64,000 nt of DNA. Origin: Gemmatimonadota bacterium. Lineage in GTDB: Bacteria; Latescibacterota; UBA2968. The notes beneath the pieces were generated by a model. The model had not been told where the DNA came from and did not search any database. It saw only the letters and a program-made list of their open reading frames with translations. Positions 52,787 to 61,556 of this stretch are shown piece after piece (position 1 is the stretch's first letter; each line of letters opens with the position of its first letter). Made by a program: the position numbers and the translations under genes. Where the stretch lies: contig VXRD01000124.1 in the NCBI GenBank assembly GCA_009838845.1, forward strand, positions 1-64,000, in the 5' to 3' direction.

Positions 52787-53697
52787 TGAAGTTTAGCGGA
52801 CACGAAACTTTTGCAATTCGAGAAGGGTGGCTTCACAAAGGACTCAAGTTACTCATTGAGGAACCCGAGTTGCTATATGATGAATATGTTGCGGATTGGC
52901 TCGGCGTTGGAAAAAATATGTCCCGTTCTATTCGTCATTGGCTGGCGGTAACGGGACTGGCGGAGCGCGTGACAGGCAGTGGGCGTCAGACCAGATTGAA
53001 AGAAACGGAGCTTGGCAGGCTTATTTATGAGCGAGATTGCTATTTTAATGAAGTGGGAACATGGTGGGCTTTGCATCTGAATCTGGTTGCCCCTAAGACA
53101 CAGGTATATACATGGCAATGGTTTTTCAACCATTTTAACTTGCACCGATTTGATCGGTCAGTGTGCCTGGAGAGTTTACGCCGACATGTGCTTATGTCAG
53201 GGGTCCGTTCGCCCAGGACATCGACTTTGGAACGCGATCTCGCATGTATGTTGACCAGCTATGGGCGCGTGATTCCCGTTGAGCACGACGATCCAGAAGA
53301 GGCTCGGGAATGTCCATTTGTCGAATTGGGGTTGCTGAACCATTTTCGGATGTCGGGATATTATCAATTACATCAAGGAGCGAAGGATGTGCCTCCCCAT
53401 TTGTTCGGTTATGCCCTGGCTCAGGCTTTTCCAGACTTGACCGAAGGCGAGGGGACCGTAGATATTCCGCTACTTCAGGCTGCGCGACAACCCGGGGGCC
53501 CCGGTCGGGCATTTGTTTTGACAGGTGAATCGCTGTTTGACTTGACCTCACAAGTCGAAGCCAATCTGGGTTCGCGGGAGATTCAAATTGCTGGCCTGGC
53601 TGGTAGTCGTATGATTCGTGTGAGTAAGAAAAAGTCTCTCGATTGGTTGCAAAACTATTACGCAGATTTGGAACGAGGAGATCGTCGTGCCGCATAA
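52786..53697 (+). CDS. sspB: SspB-type DUF4007 protein (predicted DNA nickase)
   Basis: A 303-residue DUF4007 protein. The N-terminus MKFSGHETFAIREGWLHKGL is the hallmark of the family, followed by the winged-helix-like segment RSIRHWLAVTGLAERV and a WWALHLNLV block. In known single-strand phosphorothioation systems the DUF4007 member SspB nicks DNA to allow sulfur incorporation; I assign that role by family and position. It overlaps sspA by one base and sspC by 11 nt, so translation is coupled along the operon. Confidence 0.86.
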   Translation: MKFSGHETFAIREGWLHKGLKLLIEEPELLYDEYVADWLGVGKNMSRSIRHWLAVTGLAERVTGSGRQTRLKETELGRLIYERDCYFNEVGTWWALHLNLVAPKTQVYTWQWFFNHFNLHRFDRSVCLESLRRHVLMSGVRSPRTSTLERDLACMLTSYGRVIPVEHDDPEEARECPFVELGLLNHFRMSGYYQLHQGAKDVPPHLFGYALAQAFPDLTEGEGTVDIPLLQAARQPGGPGRAFVLTGESLFDLTSQVEANLGSREIQIAGLAGSRMIRVSKKKSLDWLQNYYADLERGDRRAA

Positions 53698-56600
53698 TGA
53701 ACAGACTGCCGAAGCGTTTTTGCGCTCTATCAATATCCAATACGATGCCAATTATCCCGAGCGGGTGTCTCACTACCGTCCAACGGGGAAGAGTGTGTCA
53801 CTGCTCAAGGCCCTGGCGGGACAGACGCCTGATCGCGCCTTTTTTGTGGTCGCACCCTATGGAACGGGAAAGTCAATTACAGCGACCTATTTGTTGCATT
53901 TGGTTGAAAATCGCTCCGATGCCGATGAAACACTATCTGCCGCTGAAGACAAGTTAAAGGTAGTTAGTCCAGATTTGGGTAAGTTTTCCAAAGAACGTCG
54001 CAAAGCGAAAGACAAAGGGCTTGTGCTTGCATTGCAGGGCTATTGTCGGGATTTAAGTGCGAGCCTGAAAGATGCCGCGCTCAAGGGGATGTGGCGTATC
54101 AAGCTCGGTCGTCAAGCGCGTGCGATTGACGCCATGCCGTGTGAGACGATTGATCAGGCAATAGAATTGCTCGTCGAAGTTCGGGATAAGGCGCGTGCAT
54201 CAGGCTGTGATCGGATTGTTATTTTGTGGGATGAGTTTGGGCGCCATATTGAGTCTTTGATTTCCGAGGGACGTTCCGCTGCTTTGAGTGAAATTCAGTC
54301 GTTGGCCGAGTTTGTAAGTCGGTCTAAGGCTATTCCCGTAACACTCGGATTGTTATTGCATCAAGAGTTGTTGCAATATGCAGGTAGTATGCCGCAGGCG
54401 GTGCGAACCGAATGGCGAAAAATTGAAGGGCGGTTTCAGACAATTCAGTATATTGACGATAGTAAGGAGATTTATCGCCTGATTGCTGAAGCCGTGTCTG
54501 CCCGATCGCAATTCGATAAGATCGACAAAAAAGCGATTGAGAGGGCTGTGAATCAGTGTCGTAAGTTGGATATTTTTTCTGATTTTGCTAGGAAGGAATT
54601 GGCAGATTTATTTGTGCTCTCTTGTCCGCTTGAGCCAGTTGCGTTGTATTTGTTGCCTCGTCTCTCAGCACGTGTGGCGCAAAATGAACGCACGTTATTT
54701 AGTTTTCTCTATCATGTAGATTTTACGACCTTTGTGAAACCCGATGCGCTTTACGACTTCTTCTCTCCAGATATGCGTGCAGATTCTGCTGTTGGGGGGA
54801 CGTATCGGCAGTGGTTGGAGACGCAGAGTGCGTTGACAAAGGTCGGTCACGATGAAGATGCGGTCATTGCATTAAAAATTGCGTGTTTGTTAGGGTTGGG
54901 TACGAGTGGAGAGCGGTCACGTGCGGGTCGTGAACTTTTGGAATTTGCTCTAAAAGGGTATATTGAATCAAAGCGTGAAACCGCAACAATTGATCGTTTG
55001 ATTGAGCACAAGCTGCTGCTCCACCGCAAGCACAGTGATGAAGTGGCTGTGTGGCATGGCACGGATATGGATTTGCGAGGGCGATTGGAAGAAGAGAAGA
55101 ATCGATATCGCGATACCTTTCAGTTATGGGATTTTTTGACAGAAGAAGTGCGCCCTCCAGCTTGGCGGCCTGTGCGTTATAATGACGAGTTTCGCATTCG
55201 GCGGTATTTTGTCGGTGAATTTCAAAACCAGAGTACCTTGCGTGGGTTTTTGAGTCCAGAATTTCAAACAAGTTATGTTGAAGATACGAGTGATGGCAAA
55301 ATTGTTTATGTAACGGCTGAGACACATAGCGAGTTGGATTTCGCCGAGGATACTGCACGCAATCATTCGGATCACGACCGCGTGATACTGGCAATTCCAC
55401 GAGAACCCCTGCCGCTATTTGAAGCCGCGCTTGAAGTGTGGTGTTTGTCACAAATGCAGTTTGATGCTGACCTCGTCGATTCCGATCCTCTCGTAGTGCC
55501 CGAGTTACATCAGATGGCCGATGATGCGCGGGGGCTTATGCAGCGTTTGATTGACCGGCTCGTGCATCCTGCGCCCAATGGCCCACGATGGTTTTATCGC
55601 GGGGCAGAGCTTGATGTGCAGAGTCCGAGCGCGTTGCGCAGTGCTTTATCTGAGATCGCAAAGCAAGTCTATCCTCTGACGCCAAAGATCAATAATGAAC
55701 TCATCGTGCGTAACAAGCCCTCTGCCACTATTGTGAACGCCCGCAAGAAACTGTTGCTCGGTGTGCTGGAGAGGTCAGGGCAGGAGATGCTGGGTATAGA
55801 AGGCAATTATCCGGATGCGTCTATGTTCCGCACGGTGCTGTTGCACACTGGATTGTATAGAGACGACGACGATGGACGCTGGCGTTATGCGATGCCTAAG
55901 GAGGTAGAGGACGAAGGGCTAAGAGGTGTTTGGGATGAGGTTCGCTCATTTTTGACAATACCGGCAAAAGAGCCGAAGGATATTCAGGGATTTTTCAATA
56001 CGCTTATGGCACCGCCTTATGGGGTTCGCGCTGGATTGTTGCCAATTCTATTTGGGACGGGCTTAAAGGCATTTCCGAGTGCATTATCTCTGGCGTACGA
56101 GGGCGAATATGTGGCTGATGTATTGCCATCTGTTATCGAGCAGCTATGCCGTGAGCCAGACCGCTATCAATTGATTGTTTTGGATATAGATGCACCCAAA
56201 CGCGACTATTTGCTCGGGTTTTACCAGTGCTTTGCTGGCGAACAAACAGAAGATGTCCCGGATGGCGATCTCATACGTCGGTGTTACGATGCGCTGGAAG
56301 CATGGAAGGCGCAATTGCCCCCAGCGGCATTGACAACAAAGCAAGTATCTGAACGAGCACGTCGTTTTCAGGTAGCGATTCAACGATCATCTGACCCCGT
56401 GCAGTTGTTGTTCAAACAAATTCCCGGTGCACTGTTGGGCTATTCATTGGATGATTGCGATGCGTTTTTGGATGCCTTGGAAACGCATAAGCAAGAGTTG
56501 GATGATGTGGTGGGTATTTTCCGTAAACACGCTGCAACTTCATTGCGCCGTGCGATTTCTGTTGGGGTACGAGATCGAGAAGATAATATCCGCGAGTGCG

Positions 56601-57034
56601 CGATGCGTTGGGCAGAGTGTTTTCCGCGAGATTTTGTGATGCAGTTGACAGATGGTGTTGCAAAGGGATTGCTGTCTCGAATGCGGATGCCTTATGAGAC
56701 TGATGCTTTGTTTTTAGATTCGTTGGCGAGTTTGTTATCGGGTAAAACCACATCGCGGTGGGATGATAGCACGATTGCGAATTTTGATCGTGAAGTTCAA
56801 AATGTGGTGCGACGTATAGAGGAAGCCGCTCTGTCCGCAGATGCGAATATGAAAGACAATGGGGAAGCCGTTCAAGGTCTTGCCAATCTCGTAAGTGGGA
56901 GGATTGGTGAATTGATCGGTCGTCTAAAAGATTTGGTGGGGGAAGAGCAGGCTCACGCTTTAATTGCAGAGCAACTAACAGGGGAGGCTGAAAATGGCAA
57001 CGCTCAAGGAAGCACTGGCAAGCTTGCAGGATAA
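53687..57034 (+). CDS. sspC: SspC-type large P-loop ATPase
   Basis: A 1115-residue ATPase. Walker A is VVAPYGTGKSITATYLLHL (residues 54-72, GKS at 61-63) and Walker B is RIVILWDEFGR (176-186). The long C-terminal part is helical with no domain I recognise. In SspABCD systems the large ATPase SspC works with SspB, SspD and SspA in phosphorothioate insertion. The start GTG 53687 follows GAGGAG and overlaps sspB; its 3' end overlaps sspD by 41 nt. Assignment rests on the P-loop plus gene order. Confidence 0.82.
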   Translation: MPHNEQTAEAFLRSINIQYDANYPERVSHYRPTGKSVSLLKALAGQTPDRAFFVVAPYGTGKSITATYLLHLVENRSDADETLSAAEDKLKVVSPDLGKFSKERRKAKDKGLVLALQGYCRDLSASLKDAALKGMWRIKLGRQARAIDAMPCETIDQAIELLVEVRDKARASGCDRIVILWDEFGRHIESLISEGRSAALSEIQSLAEFVSRSKAIPVTLGLLLHQELLQYAGSMPQAVRTEWRKIEGRFQTIQYIDDSKEIYRLIAEAVSARSQFDKIDKKAIERAVNQCRKLDIFSDFARKELADLFVLSCPLEPVALYLLPRLSARVAQNERTLFSFLYHVDFTTFVKPDALYDFFSPDMRADSAVGGTYRQWLETQSALTKVGHDEDAVIALKIACLLGLGTSGERSRAGRELLEFALKGYIESKRETATIDRLIEHKLLLHRKHSDEVAVWHGTDMDLRGRLEEEKNRYRDTFQLWDFLTEEVRPPAWRPVRYNDEFRIRRYFVGEFQNQSTLRGFLSPEFQTSYVEDTSDGKIVYVTAETHSELDFAEDTARNHSDHDRVILAIPREPLPLFEAALEVWCLSQMQFDADLVDSDPLVVPELHQMADDARGLMQRLIDRLVHPAPNGPRWFYRGAELDVQSPSALRSALSEIAKQVYPLTPKINNELIVRNKPSATIVNARKKLLLGVLERSGQEMLGIEGNYPDASMFRTVLLHTGLYRDDDDGRWRYAMPKEVEDEGLRGVWDEVRSFLTIPAKEPKDIQGFFNTLMAPPYGVRAGLLPILFGTGLKAFPSALSLAYEGEYVADVLPSVIEQLCREPDRYQLIVLDIDAPKRDYLLGFYQCFAGEQTEDVPDGDLIRRCYDALEAWKAQLPPAALTTKQVSERARRFQVAIQRSSDPVQLLFKQIPGALLGYSLDDCDAFLDALETHKQELDDVVGIFRKHAATSLRRAISVGVRDREDNIRECAMRWAECFPRDFVMQLTDGVAKGLLSRMRMPYETDALFLDSLASLLSGKTTSRWDDSTIANFDREVQNVVRRIEEAALSADANMKDNGEAVQGLANLVSGRIGELIGRLKDLVGEEQAHALIAEQLTGEAENGNAQGSTGKLAG

Positions 57035-57806
57035 TCCCGAGATGCGCCACATTGTTAGTGTATCGGGCGGGAAAGATTCTGCTGCATTGGCGATTTATAT
57101 GCGTCAGTATTATCCAGAGATTCGTGCGGAGTATGTATTTTGTGATACCGGATGCGAGTTGGATGAGACATATCAATACCTGGAGCGTTTGGAAGCCTTA
57201 TTAGGTGTGAAGATCGTGCATTTGAACGCACTCGACGGCTTAAAGGTGGAGAAGAAACCCGGTCGCAATCCGTTTGATATGTATTTGAATGAAATATACG
57301 GTGGCTATTTGCCCAGTCCGAGGTCGCGGTGGTGTACGCGCGTGCTGAAAATTGAGCCTTTTGAGGATTATGTTGGTGATAGCCAGGCGTATAGTTATAT
57401 TGGTATCCGCGATGATGAAGACCGGGATGGGTACATCGCAAAAAAGCCACCCTCAATTTCTCAACAACCCAATATCATTCCCGTTTATCCATTTAAGGAC
57501 GATGGACTTGGTCTGTCTGATATTAAACAGATTCTGGAGGAGTCTGGGTTAGGACTGCCTGAGTATTACAAGTGGCGGTCACGGTCAGGGTGCTACTTTT
57601 GCTTTTATCAGCAGATTGGGGAATGGCAGAGGTTGAAAGAAGAACACCCAGATCTATTCGAGAAAGCAAAGGAATATGAACAGGTGAAGGATGGAAAGAA
57701 ATTTACCTGGGTGGATGGGAAAACCTTAGACGACATTGCAAATCAGCCGCTCAAACCTTTGCCCGTGATTGATGAGACGGAGGGTTGTGCGATTTGTCAT
57801 TTGTGA
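56994..57806 (+). CDS. sspD: SspD-type PP-loop ATP pyrophosphatase (PAPS-reductase-like)
   Basis: A 270-residue DndC/SspD-type enzyme that adenylates the DNA backbone before sulfur transfer. The PP-loop is SVSGGKDSAALAIY (SGGKDS at 24-29). FCDTGCELDETYQYLE and RWCTRVLKIEPF follow, and a C-terminal cysteine set, GCYFCFYQQ and GCAICHL, could bind an iron-sulfur cluster, as in DndC. ATG 56994 lies in GGGGAGGCTGAAA context inside sspC. It closes the sspABCD core; the next gene starts 48 nt later. Confidence 0.9.
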   Translation: MATLKEALASLQDNPEMRHIVSVSGGKDSAALAIYMRQYYPEIRAEYVFCDTGCELDETYQYLERLEALLGVKIVHLNALDGLKVEKKPGRNPFDMYLNEIYGGYLPSPRSRWCTRVLKIEPFEDYVGDSQAYSYIGIRDDEDRDGYIAKKPPSISQQPNIIPVYPFKDDGLGLSDIKQILEESGLGLPEYYKWRSRSGCYFCFYQQIGEWQRLKEEHPDLFEKAKEYEQVKDGKKFTWVDGKTLDDIANQPLKPLPVIDETEGCAICHL

Positions 57807-57854
57807 TATTTCTATGGTGCAAAGACCATTTATACACGTGGAGATATATAACCT

Positions 57855-58148
57855 ATGTCGAAAGAGGCTGTCCCTTCGTTAAAAGTCGGCACAGGATGGA
57901 TAGAAATTGAAATCATTTCCGAGCCCGATGTAGTCTTATCATTTAGGGGTTACGCACCTATTCTGCGAGTTCGGAAGTCTAGGACAGGCGTTGAATATCT
58001 ACTTTACATCTCAGCGAAGTCATTAGCGGAACCTCTTGAAGAGCTTAGAAAAAACAATGTTGGTATCTTTAAGGGTATCCGATTACGAATTCGTAAAGAG
58101 AGTATGGAAAGGATGTCGAAATATGAAATTGAGGTAGTAAATGATTAA
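57855..58148 (+). CDS. small Ssp-associated protein of unknown function
   Basis: A 97-residue protein, mostly beta-strand by pattern (KVGTGWIEIEIISEPDVVLS, then APILRVRKSRTGVEYLLYI), with a basic helix near the end. No signal peptide or membrane segment. The alternating hydrophobic pattern could suit an OB-like or small beta-barrel nucleic-acid-binding fold; that is inference. It lies 48 nt after sspD and overlaps the next gene by 8 nt. Base composition is AT-richer than in sspABCD, hinting that it came with the two following genes as a cassette. Confidence 0.7.
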   Translation: MSKEAVPSLKVGTGWIEIEIISEPDVVLSFRGYAPILRVRKSRTGVEYLLYISAKSLAEPLEELRKNNVGIFKGIRLRIRKESMERMSKYEIEVVND

Positions 58149-59508
58149 GTTGAACCTACGACGAACCTGGTATGAAATTTCTGAGTATCTCAATAGTAAT
58201 GATCCTAATCCACTGAGGATAGCTGAACTGGTCAACCGCGTTCCACCATGCTGCTGGACCTTTGAATTCACCTTTGAAGGTACTAAACGAACCAATGTGT
58301 GGATCGACTGCGATTCCACGATTGCTGATGATGACGCTCGACTATTGATCAATGGTTCATTAGAGGAAGTTTTTTTTACTGATACCCTCTATTTGCGCCA
58401 AGCAGGAAGATATCTCGCTGAAGATACCTCCAAACTCCTCCAGGAGCCACCATCTTCAAATCTAATTACACTTAGGAATTTAGACAGGAACGCGGACTAT
58501 CTCCTGGCCCTAAAGGGCTTCTGGCAGTCCAATTCTACACCACCAGAGATACAGCAGAATCCGGATATTCGTTCGTATTTTTTAGAAAATACTTGGCTGG
58601 GATCACCGGATTTCGCAGATTCCGATTATTATATTCGCTGGATAGTATTCGGGACAGAGGAGTTGATCCGCCCGGAGAACCGGTATGAAACTAAATTGGG
58701 ATTCGCAGATAATTTCACTACTCAAGCAAATTTGTACAATACAAACGGAGATCATATAGGTCAGGCTAGTTTTCAGACCTCTCCATCTCTTGAGGATGAT
58801 GAGATATATAATACGTTCGGTCCACTTGTCCCGAAACCGAAGAACTGGCTGAATAGGAGCCGTGGGGATCCTCGTTGGATTATCGAGATTGGTAGTCAAA
58901 CACTTAAGCAGGCCGTCGTCCAAGGAAAGCCCACAACCAAGCACATTAACGAGTTAGTTGAGTCTGTTGAGAAGGCTAAGGTTTCAGTTATTGATTCAGA
59001 CTGTTTCCAAAATTACAAGCAAGATATACGACGAAAACAACTAATCATAGCAGCAAATAGGCTGAAAGAAAGGCAAAAACGGGCACAGACAGGAAATAAA
59101 GTCATCTTTAAAGACAGACCAGTGATGCTCGTTCCTTCAAATGAGAATGAAGTTCTTGTTTTGCTATGCAAACTAGAAGCCCTTCATGCACTCCCCTTTC
59201 ATGAGTTCTTCTTGTGGGAATACACATCTCGTGCAGGAATAGATGCAATAGCCTCATACCAAATAAAAGAGACTGACGTTCAATATATGTTTAAAGCCAT
59301 CGAAGTAGAGTATCATTTTGAGAACTTCTTCGATCATGGACATCCTCATAACCAAGTGGACCTTGTGATCTGTTGGGATTTTCGCGATGGCGAGGTACCT
59401 TTAGAATTACGTCAACACAGTGAATACCTATTCGAGTATCGAAACCATGAATCTTTTTTTATACTCGTACTATCTCATATACCAAACCTTCAAGTCGAGA
59501 GGAGTTAA
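58141..59508 (+). CDS. putative effector with PD-(D/E)XK-like C-terminus
   Basis: A 455-residue protein I cannot place in a named family. The C-terminus looks like a restriction-endonuclease fold: GIDAIASYQ (366-374, candidate Asp), AIEVEYHFENFF (from 386, where ExK would be expected but ExE is seen), and HGHPHNQVDLVICWD (399-413), a segment common in predicted nucleases. The N-terminal 340 residues are unassigned. It overlaps the upstream 97-residue gene by 8 nt and is 3 nt before the DGQHR gene. It takes the place normally held by SspE or SspFGH, so a DNA-cleaving role is plausible but unproven. Confidence 0.65.
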   Translation: MIKLNLRRTWYEISEYLNSNDPNPLRIAELVNRVPPCCWTFEFTFEGTKRTNVWIDCDSTIADDDARLLINGSLEEVFFTDTLYLRQAGRYLAEDTSKLLQEPPSSNLITLRNLDRNADYLLALKGFWQSNSTPPEIQQNPDIRSYFLENTWLGSPDFADSDYYIRWIVFGTEELIRPENRYETKLGFADNFTTQANLYNTNGDHIGQASFQTSPSLEDDEIYNTFGPLVPKPKNWLNRSRGDPRWIIEIGSQTLKQAVVQGKPTTKHINELVESVEKAKVSVIDSDCFQNYKQDIRRKQLIIAANRLKERQKRAQTGNKVIFKDRPVMLVPSNENEVLVLLCKLEALHALPFHEFFLWEYTSRAGIDAIASYQIKETDVQYMFKAIEVEYHFENFFDHGHPHNQVDLVICWDFRDGEVPLELRQHSEYLFEYRNHESFFILVLSHIPNLQVERS

Positions 59509-59511
59509 ATA

Positions 59512-60561
59512 ATGAGCAATGAGATTACCGGAGTTGGCGAGATTACCGAAGTTATTGAGAAAACTCAAGGGGAACGAAAATATCTATTTGGCACAATAGG
59601 CTCTGACAAAATTAAGAATGTGACCTTTGTTCCAGTTATTGAGCGTAGTACTAGAACGTATCTAAATGAGATAACAGAAGAAGGCTATCAACGGCCTGGC
59701 TCATTATCTCGAATGAGGGCCTTTGCCAATTTCCTCAAAGACAACCCTAACAGCGTAGTTCCGCCGGTACTTCTTTCTGGGCGCGGAAACTGGAAATGGC
59801 AGCCTGGAGAACAGGAACAAGATTTGGGGCGGCTTATAATTCAAGACAAGGCTGCGGTCATTGACGGTCAGCATCGCCTAGGCGGTTTTGTATTTCTGTA
59901 TGAAGACTCCGAGGTTGTACGTGACATATCTTTTATTCTTCTTCCTGATCTCACTGTTAAGGAGGAAATACAAGAGTTTGTCGTCGTCAATAATTCCCAA
60001 AAGGGAGTGCCCAAACCTCTGACAGCGTATCTGGAAGACGAGGAGAAAGCGCAGGTTGGATGGGCACTCAATCAAGACTCCGACAGCCCGTTTAAAGGAA
60101 GGATCACACGGGTATCTCTACAGCGGAATCATCTCTTCGCGCTCCATAGCGTGGCGAAGCAGGTTGTGCGTCTGTTCTCAATTGGGAGCATTCAAGACTT
60201 AGATGTTGATCAAAAGATCGAATTCATGTCCCGGTTTTGGACAATAATTGCTGATCAACTCCCAGATGAATGGTCGGATATTGAAAAGCTTGACGATCGT
60301 GAGACAAGAGGACGGAGAGACTTCGAGTATAAGCTCTTGGAACTCACAGGACTCATCGCCTGGGCTCACACTGGCGCACATATTTTTTCACGTAGTTATA
60401 GCGAGGCAACAGGTATGAATTGGGATAACGTGAGCCGTCTAGTGGAGGCTACGTCAGGAATTGACTGGCGCAAGACTGGAGAATACGAAGGTAGGACTGG
60501 GGAGGCTGCGGGAAGGGTTATGGCAGATGAGATGATTCGTATGTTGCCGGCTGAAGCCTGA
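59512..60561 (+). CDS. DGQHR-domain (DndB-like) protein
   Basis: A 349-residue protein with the DGQHR motif (AVIDGQHRLGGF, residues 115-126) that defines the DndB-like family. A following VVVNNSQKGVPKPL matches the conserved N-N-Q-KG-P block. In Dnd systems DndB is a DNA-binding regulator that controls how much of the genome is modified. Such a protein placed behind sspABCD is not part of the described Ssp operons I know. It starts 3 nt after the 455-residue gene, so the two are surely co-translated. Confidence 0.85.
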   Translation: MSNEITGVGEITEVIEKTQGERKYLFGTIGSDKIKNVTFVPVIERSTRTYLNEITEEGYQRPGSLSRMRAFANFLKDNPNSVVPPVLLSGRGNWKWQPGEQEQDLGRLIIQDKAAVIDGQHRLGGFVFLYEDSEVVRDISFILLPDLTVKEEIQEFVVVNNSQKGVPKPLTAYLEDEEKAQVGWALNQDSDSPFKGRITRVSLQRNHLFALHSVAKQVVRLFSIGSIQDLDVDQKIEFMSRFWTIIADQLPDEWSDIEKLDDRETRGRRDFEYKLLELTGLIAWAHTGAHIFSRSYSEATGMNWDNVSRLVEATSGIDWRKTGEYEGRTGEAAGRVMADEMIRMLPAEA

Positions 60562-60677
60562 TGATAAGTAGTATTTATAAAATGTTTCATTGACCTATTT
60601 CTCACTCTCATTACTGCAAGGAAATAGGATGGGAAGACCGTATATAATAGGGCAAACCAACCCGAAGGTCCTTGCCG

Positions 60678-60842
60678 ATGATTGACGAAACAAAAATGCA
60701 GGATGAACTGCGTCCAGAGTATGACTTGAGAACTCTACAGGTGAGAAAAGTTGGGACCGAGCGAACGCACTTAAAAAATGAAAAAGTCCGTTGGATGGGA
60801 TGTCCATCGGGTTTTTGTTTTAGAGAGTATAAAACAGGATAA
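60678..60842 (+). CDS. small antitoxin-like ORF running into a terminator
   Basis: ATG 60678 opens 54 codons. The first half, with MQDELRPEYDLRTLQVRK, resembles small antitoxin-type proteins that begin with an E-L-R-P-E-Y-D pattern. The second half is read through the terminator hairpin at 60781, so the natural stop was probably lost and the ORF may be a remnant. It occupies the 306-bp interval between the DGQHR gene and the gene at 60868; I see nothing else there apart from the terminator. Confidence 0.35.
   Translation: MIDETKMQDELRPEYDLRTLQVRKVGTERTHLKNEKVRWMGCPSGFCFREYKTG
60781..60820 (+). terminator. intrinsic terminator (shared family, copy 2)
   Basis: AAAAAGTCCGTTGGA (from 60781) pairs with TCCATCGGGTTTTT (from 60803) and TGTTTT follows. 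The arms match the hairpins at 51033 and 62987 in sequence. It ends the ssp-cassette transcript. Confidence 0.8.
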
Positions 60843-60867
60843 ATAACGGAACAATAGGGGGCTAAAA

Positions 60868-61422
60868 GTGGAGTCTTATATCATACATAAAATTATGGAA
60901 GGGCTATCTCAACACCTAAAAGCTTTCGATTCAAAGGGAAAATTTCAAATTGCTTTTTCATCACAATTCCAGGCAACAGCACCGGCTTATCGGGTGCGCC
61001 TGGGTGTCCAGCCCATCCAAAGAGTACCCAACATTGTGGACATTTGGGCCAAAGATTATGAAACCCAAAATGTCGTCGCCATTGACTTGGCGTATCCTAC
61101 CGCCAAACAAGGAATGGTGTTAGAGCCAACAGGTACAGCTGTTTTTTTACCCGACTACCCGGAGATAGACACAGCAAAATCAGAATTTCGTGAAGCTATC
61201 GAAAAACTTGAATGGGCAGTAGCGGCACAATTAGCTAATAAAGGATTTGCGATTTTACTAACAAATCAGCCAAAGCTATGGGAAGACTTCCTGGAAAAGA
61301 TAACAACAACCGACCATATTACCCCTTCAAGAACTTATGATATAAACTGGAAGGATTATTCGTCATTAACTCAGGGAGAAAACCCCTGTTTTAGGTATCT
61401 CGTCGTCGAGATCAAACCCTAA
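60868..61422 (+). CDS. hypothetical protein with degenerate nuclease-like core
   Basis: A 184-residue protein from GTG 60868. The central part reads RVPNIVDIWAKDYETQNVVA then IDLAYPTA. This spacing recalls PD-(D/E)XK endonucleases (D...IELKYPT), but the catalytic Lys position holds Ala and the acid is Asp, so catalysis looks lost. The C-terminus (RYLVVEIKP) is a typical final strand. It is AT-rich like the preceding cassette. It could be a decoy, immunity or structural subunit. Family not recognised with certainty. Confidence 0.5.
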   Translation: MESYIIHKIMEGLSQHLKAFDSKGKFQIAFSSQFQATAPAYRVRLGVQPIQRVPNIVDIWAKDYETQNVVAIDLAYPTAKQGMVLEPTGTAVFLPDYPEIDTAKSEFREAIEKLEWAVAAQLANKGFAILLTNQPKLWEDFLEKITTTDHITPSRTYDINWKDYSSLTQGENPCFRYLVVEIKP

Positions 61423-61556
61423 ACGAGATTCAGGGGTTATAGGTAAACGAAATATGCCCTCCGTCACAGTGAAAAGTTAGGCGGCCATTTGCTCGGGGTC
61501 TAACTGTTGTGTGTGTTTTAAAATAGAATTCACCCATCAGACCCTGGGTATCCCTC

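Noticed and set aside
51161-57806. BREX or DISARM assignment for the PAPS-reductase-like and ATPase genes
   Set aside because: BREX type 4 also has a PAPS-reductase-like gene, but no PglZ, BrxC or helicase is present here, and DUF4007 with a cysteine desulfurase fits SspABCD.
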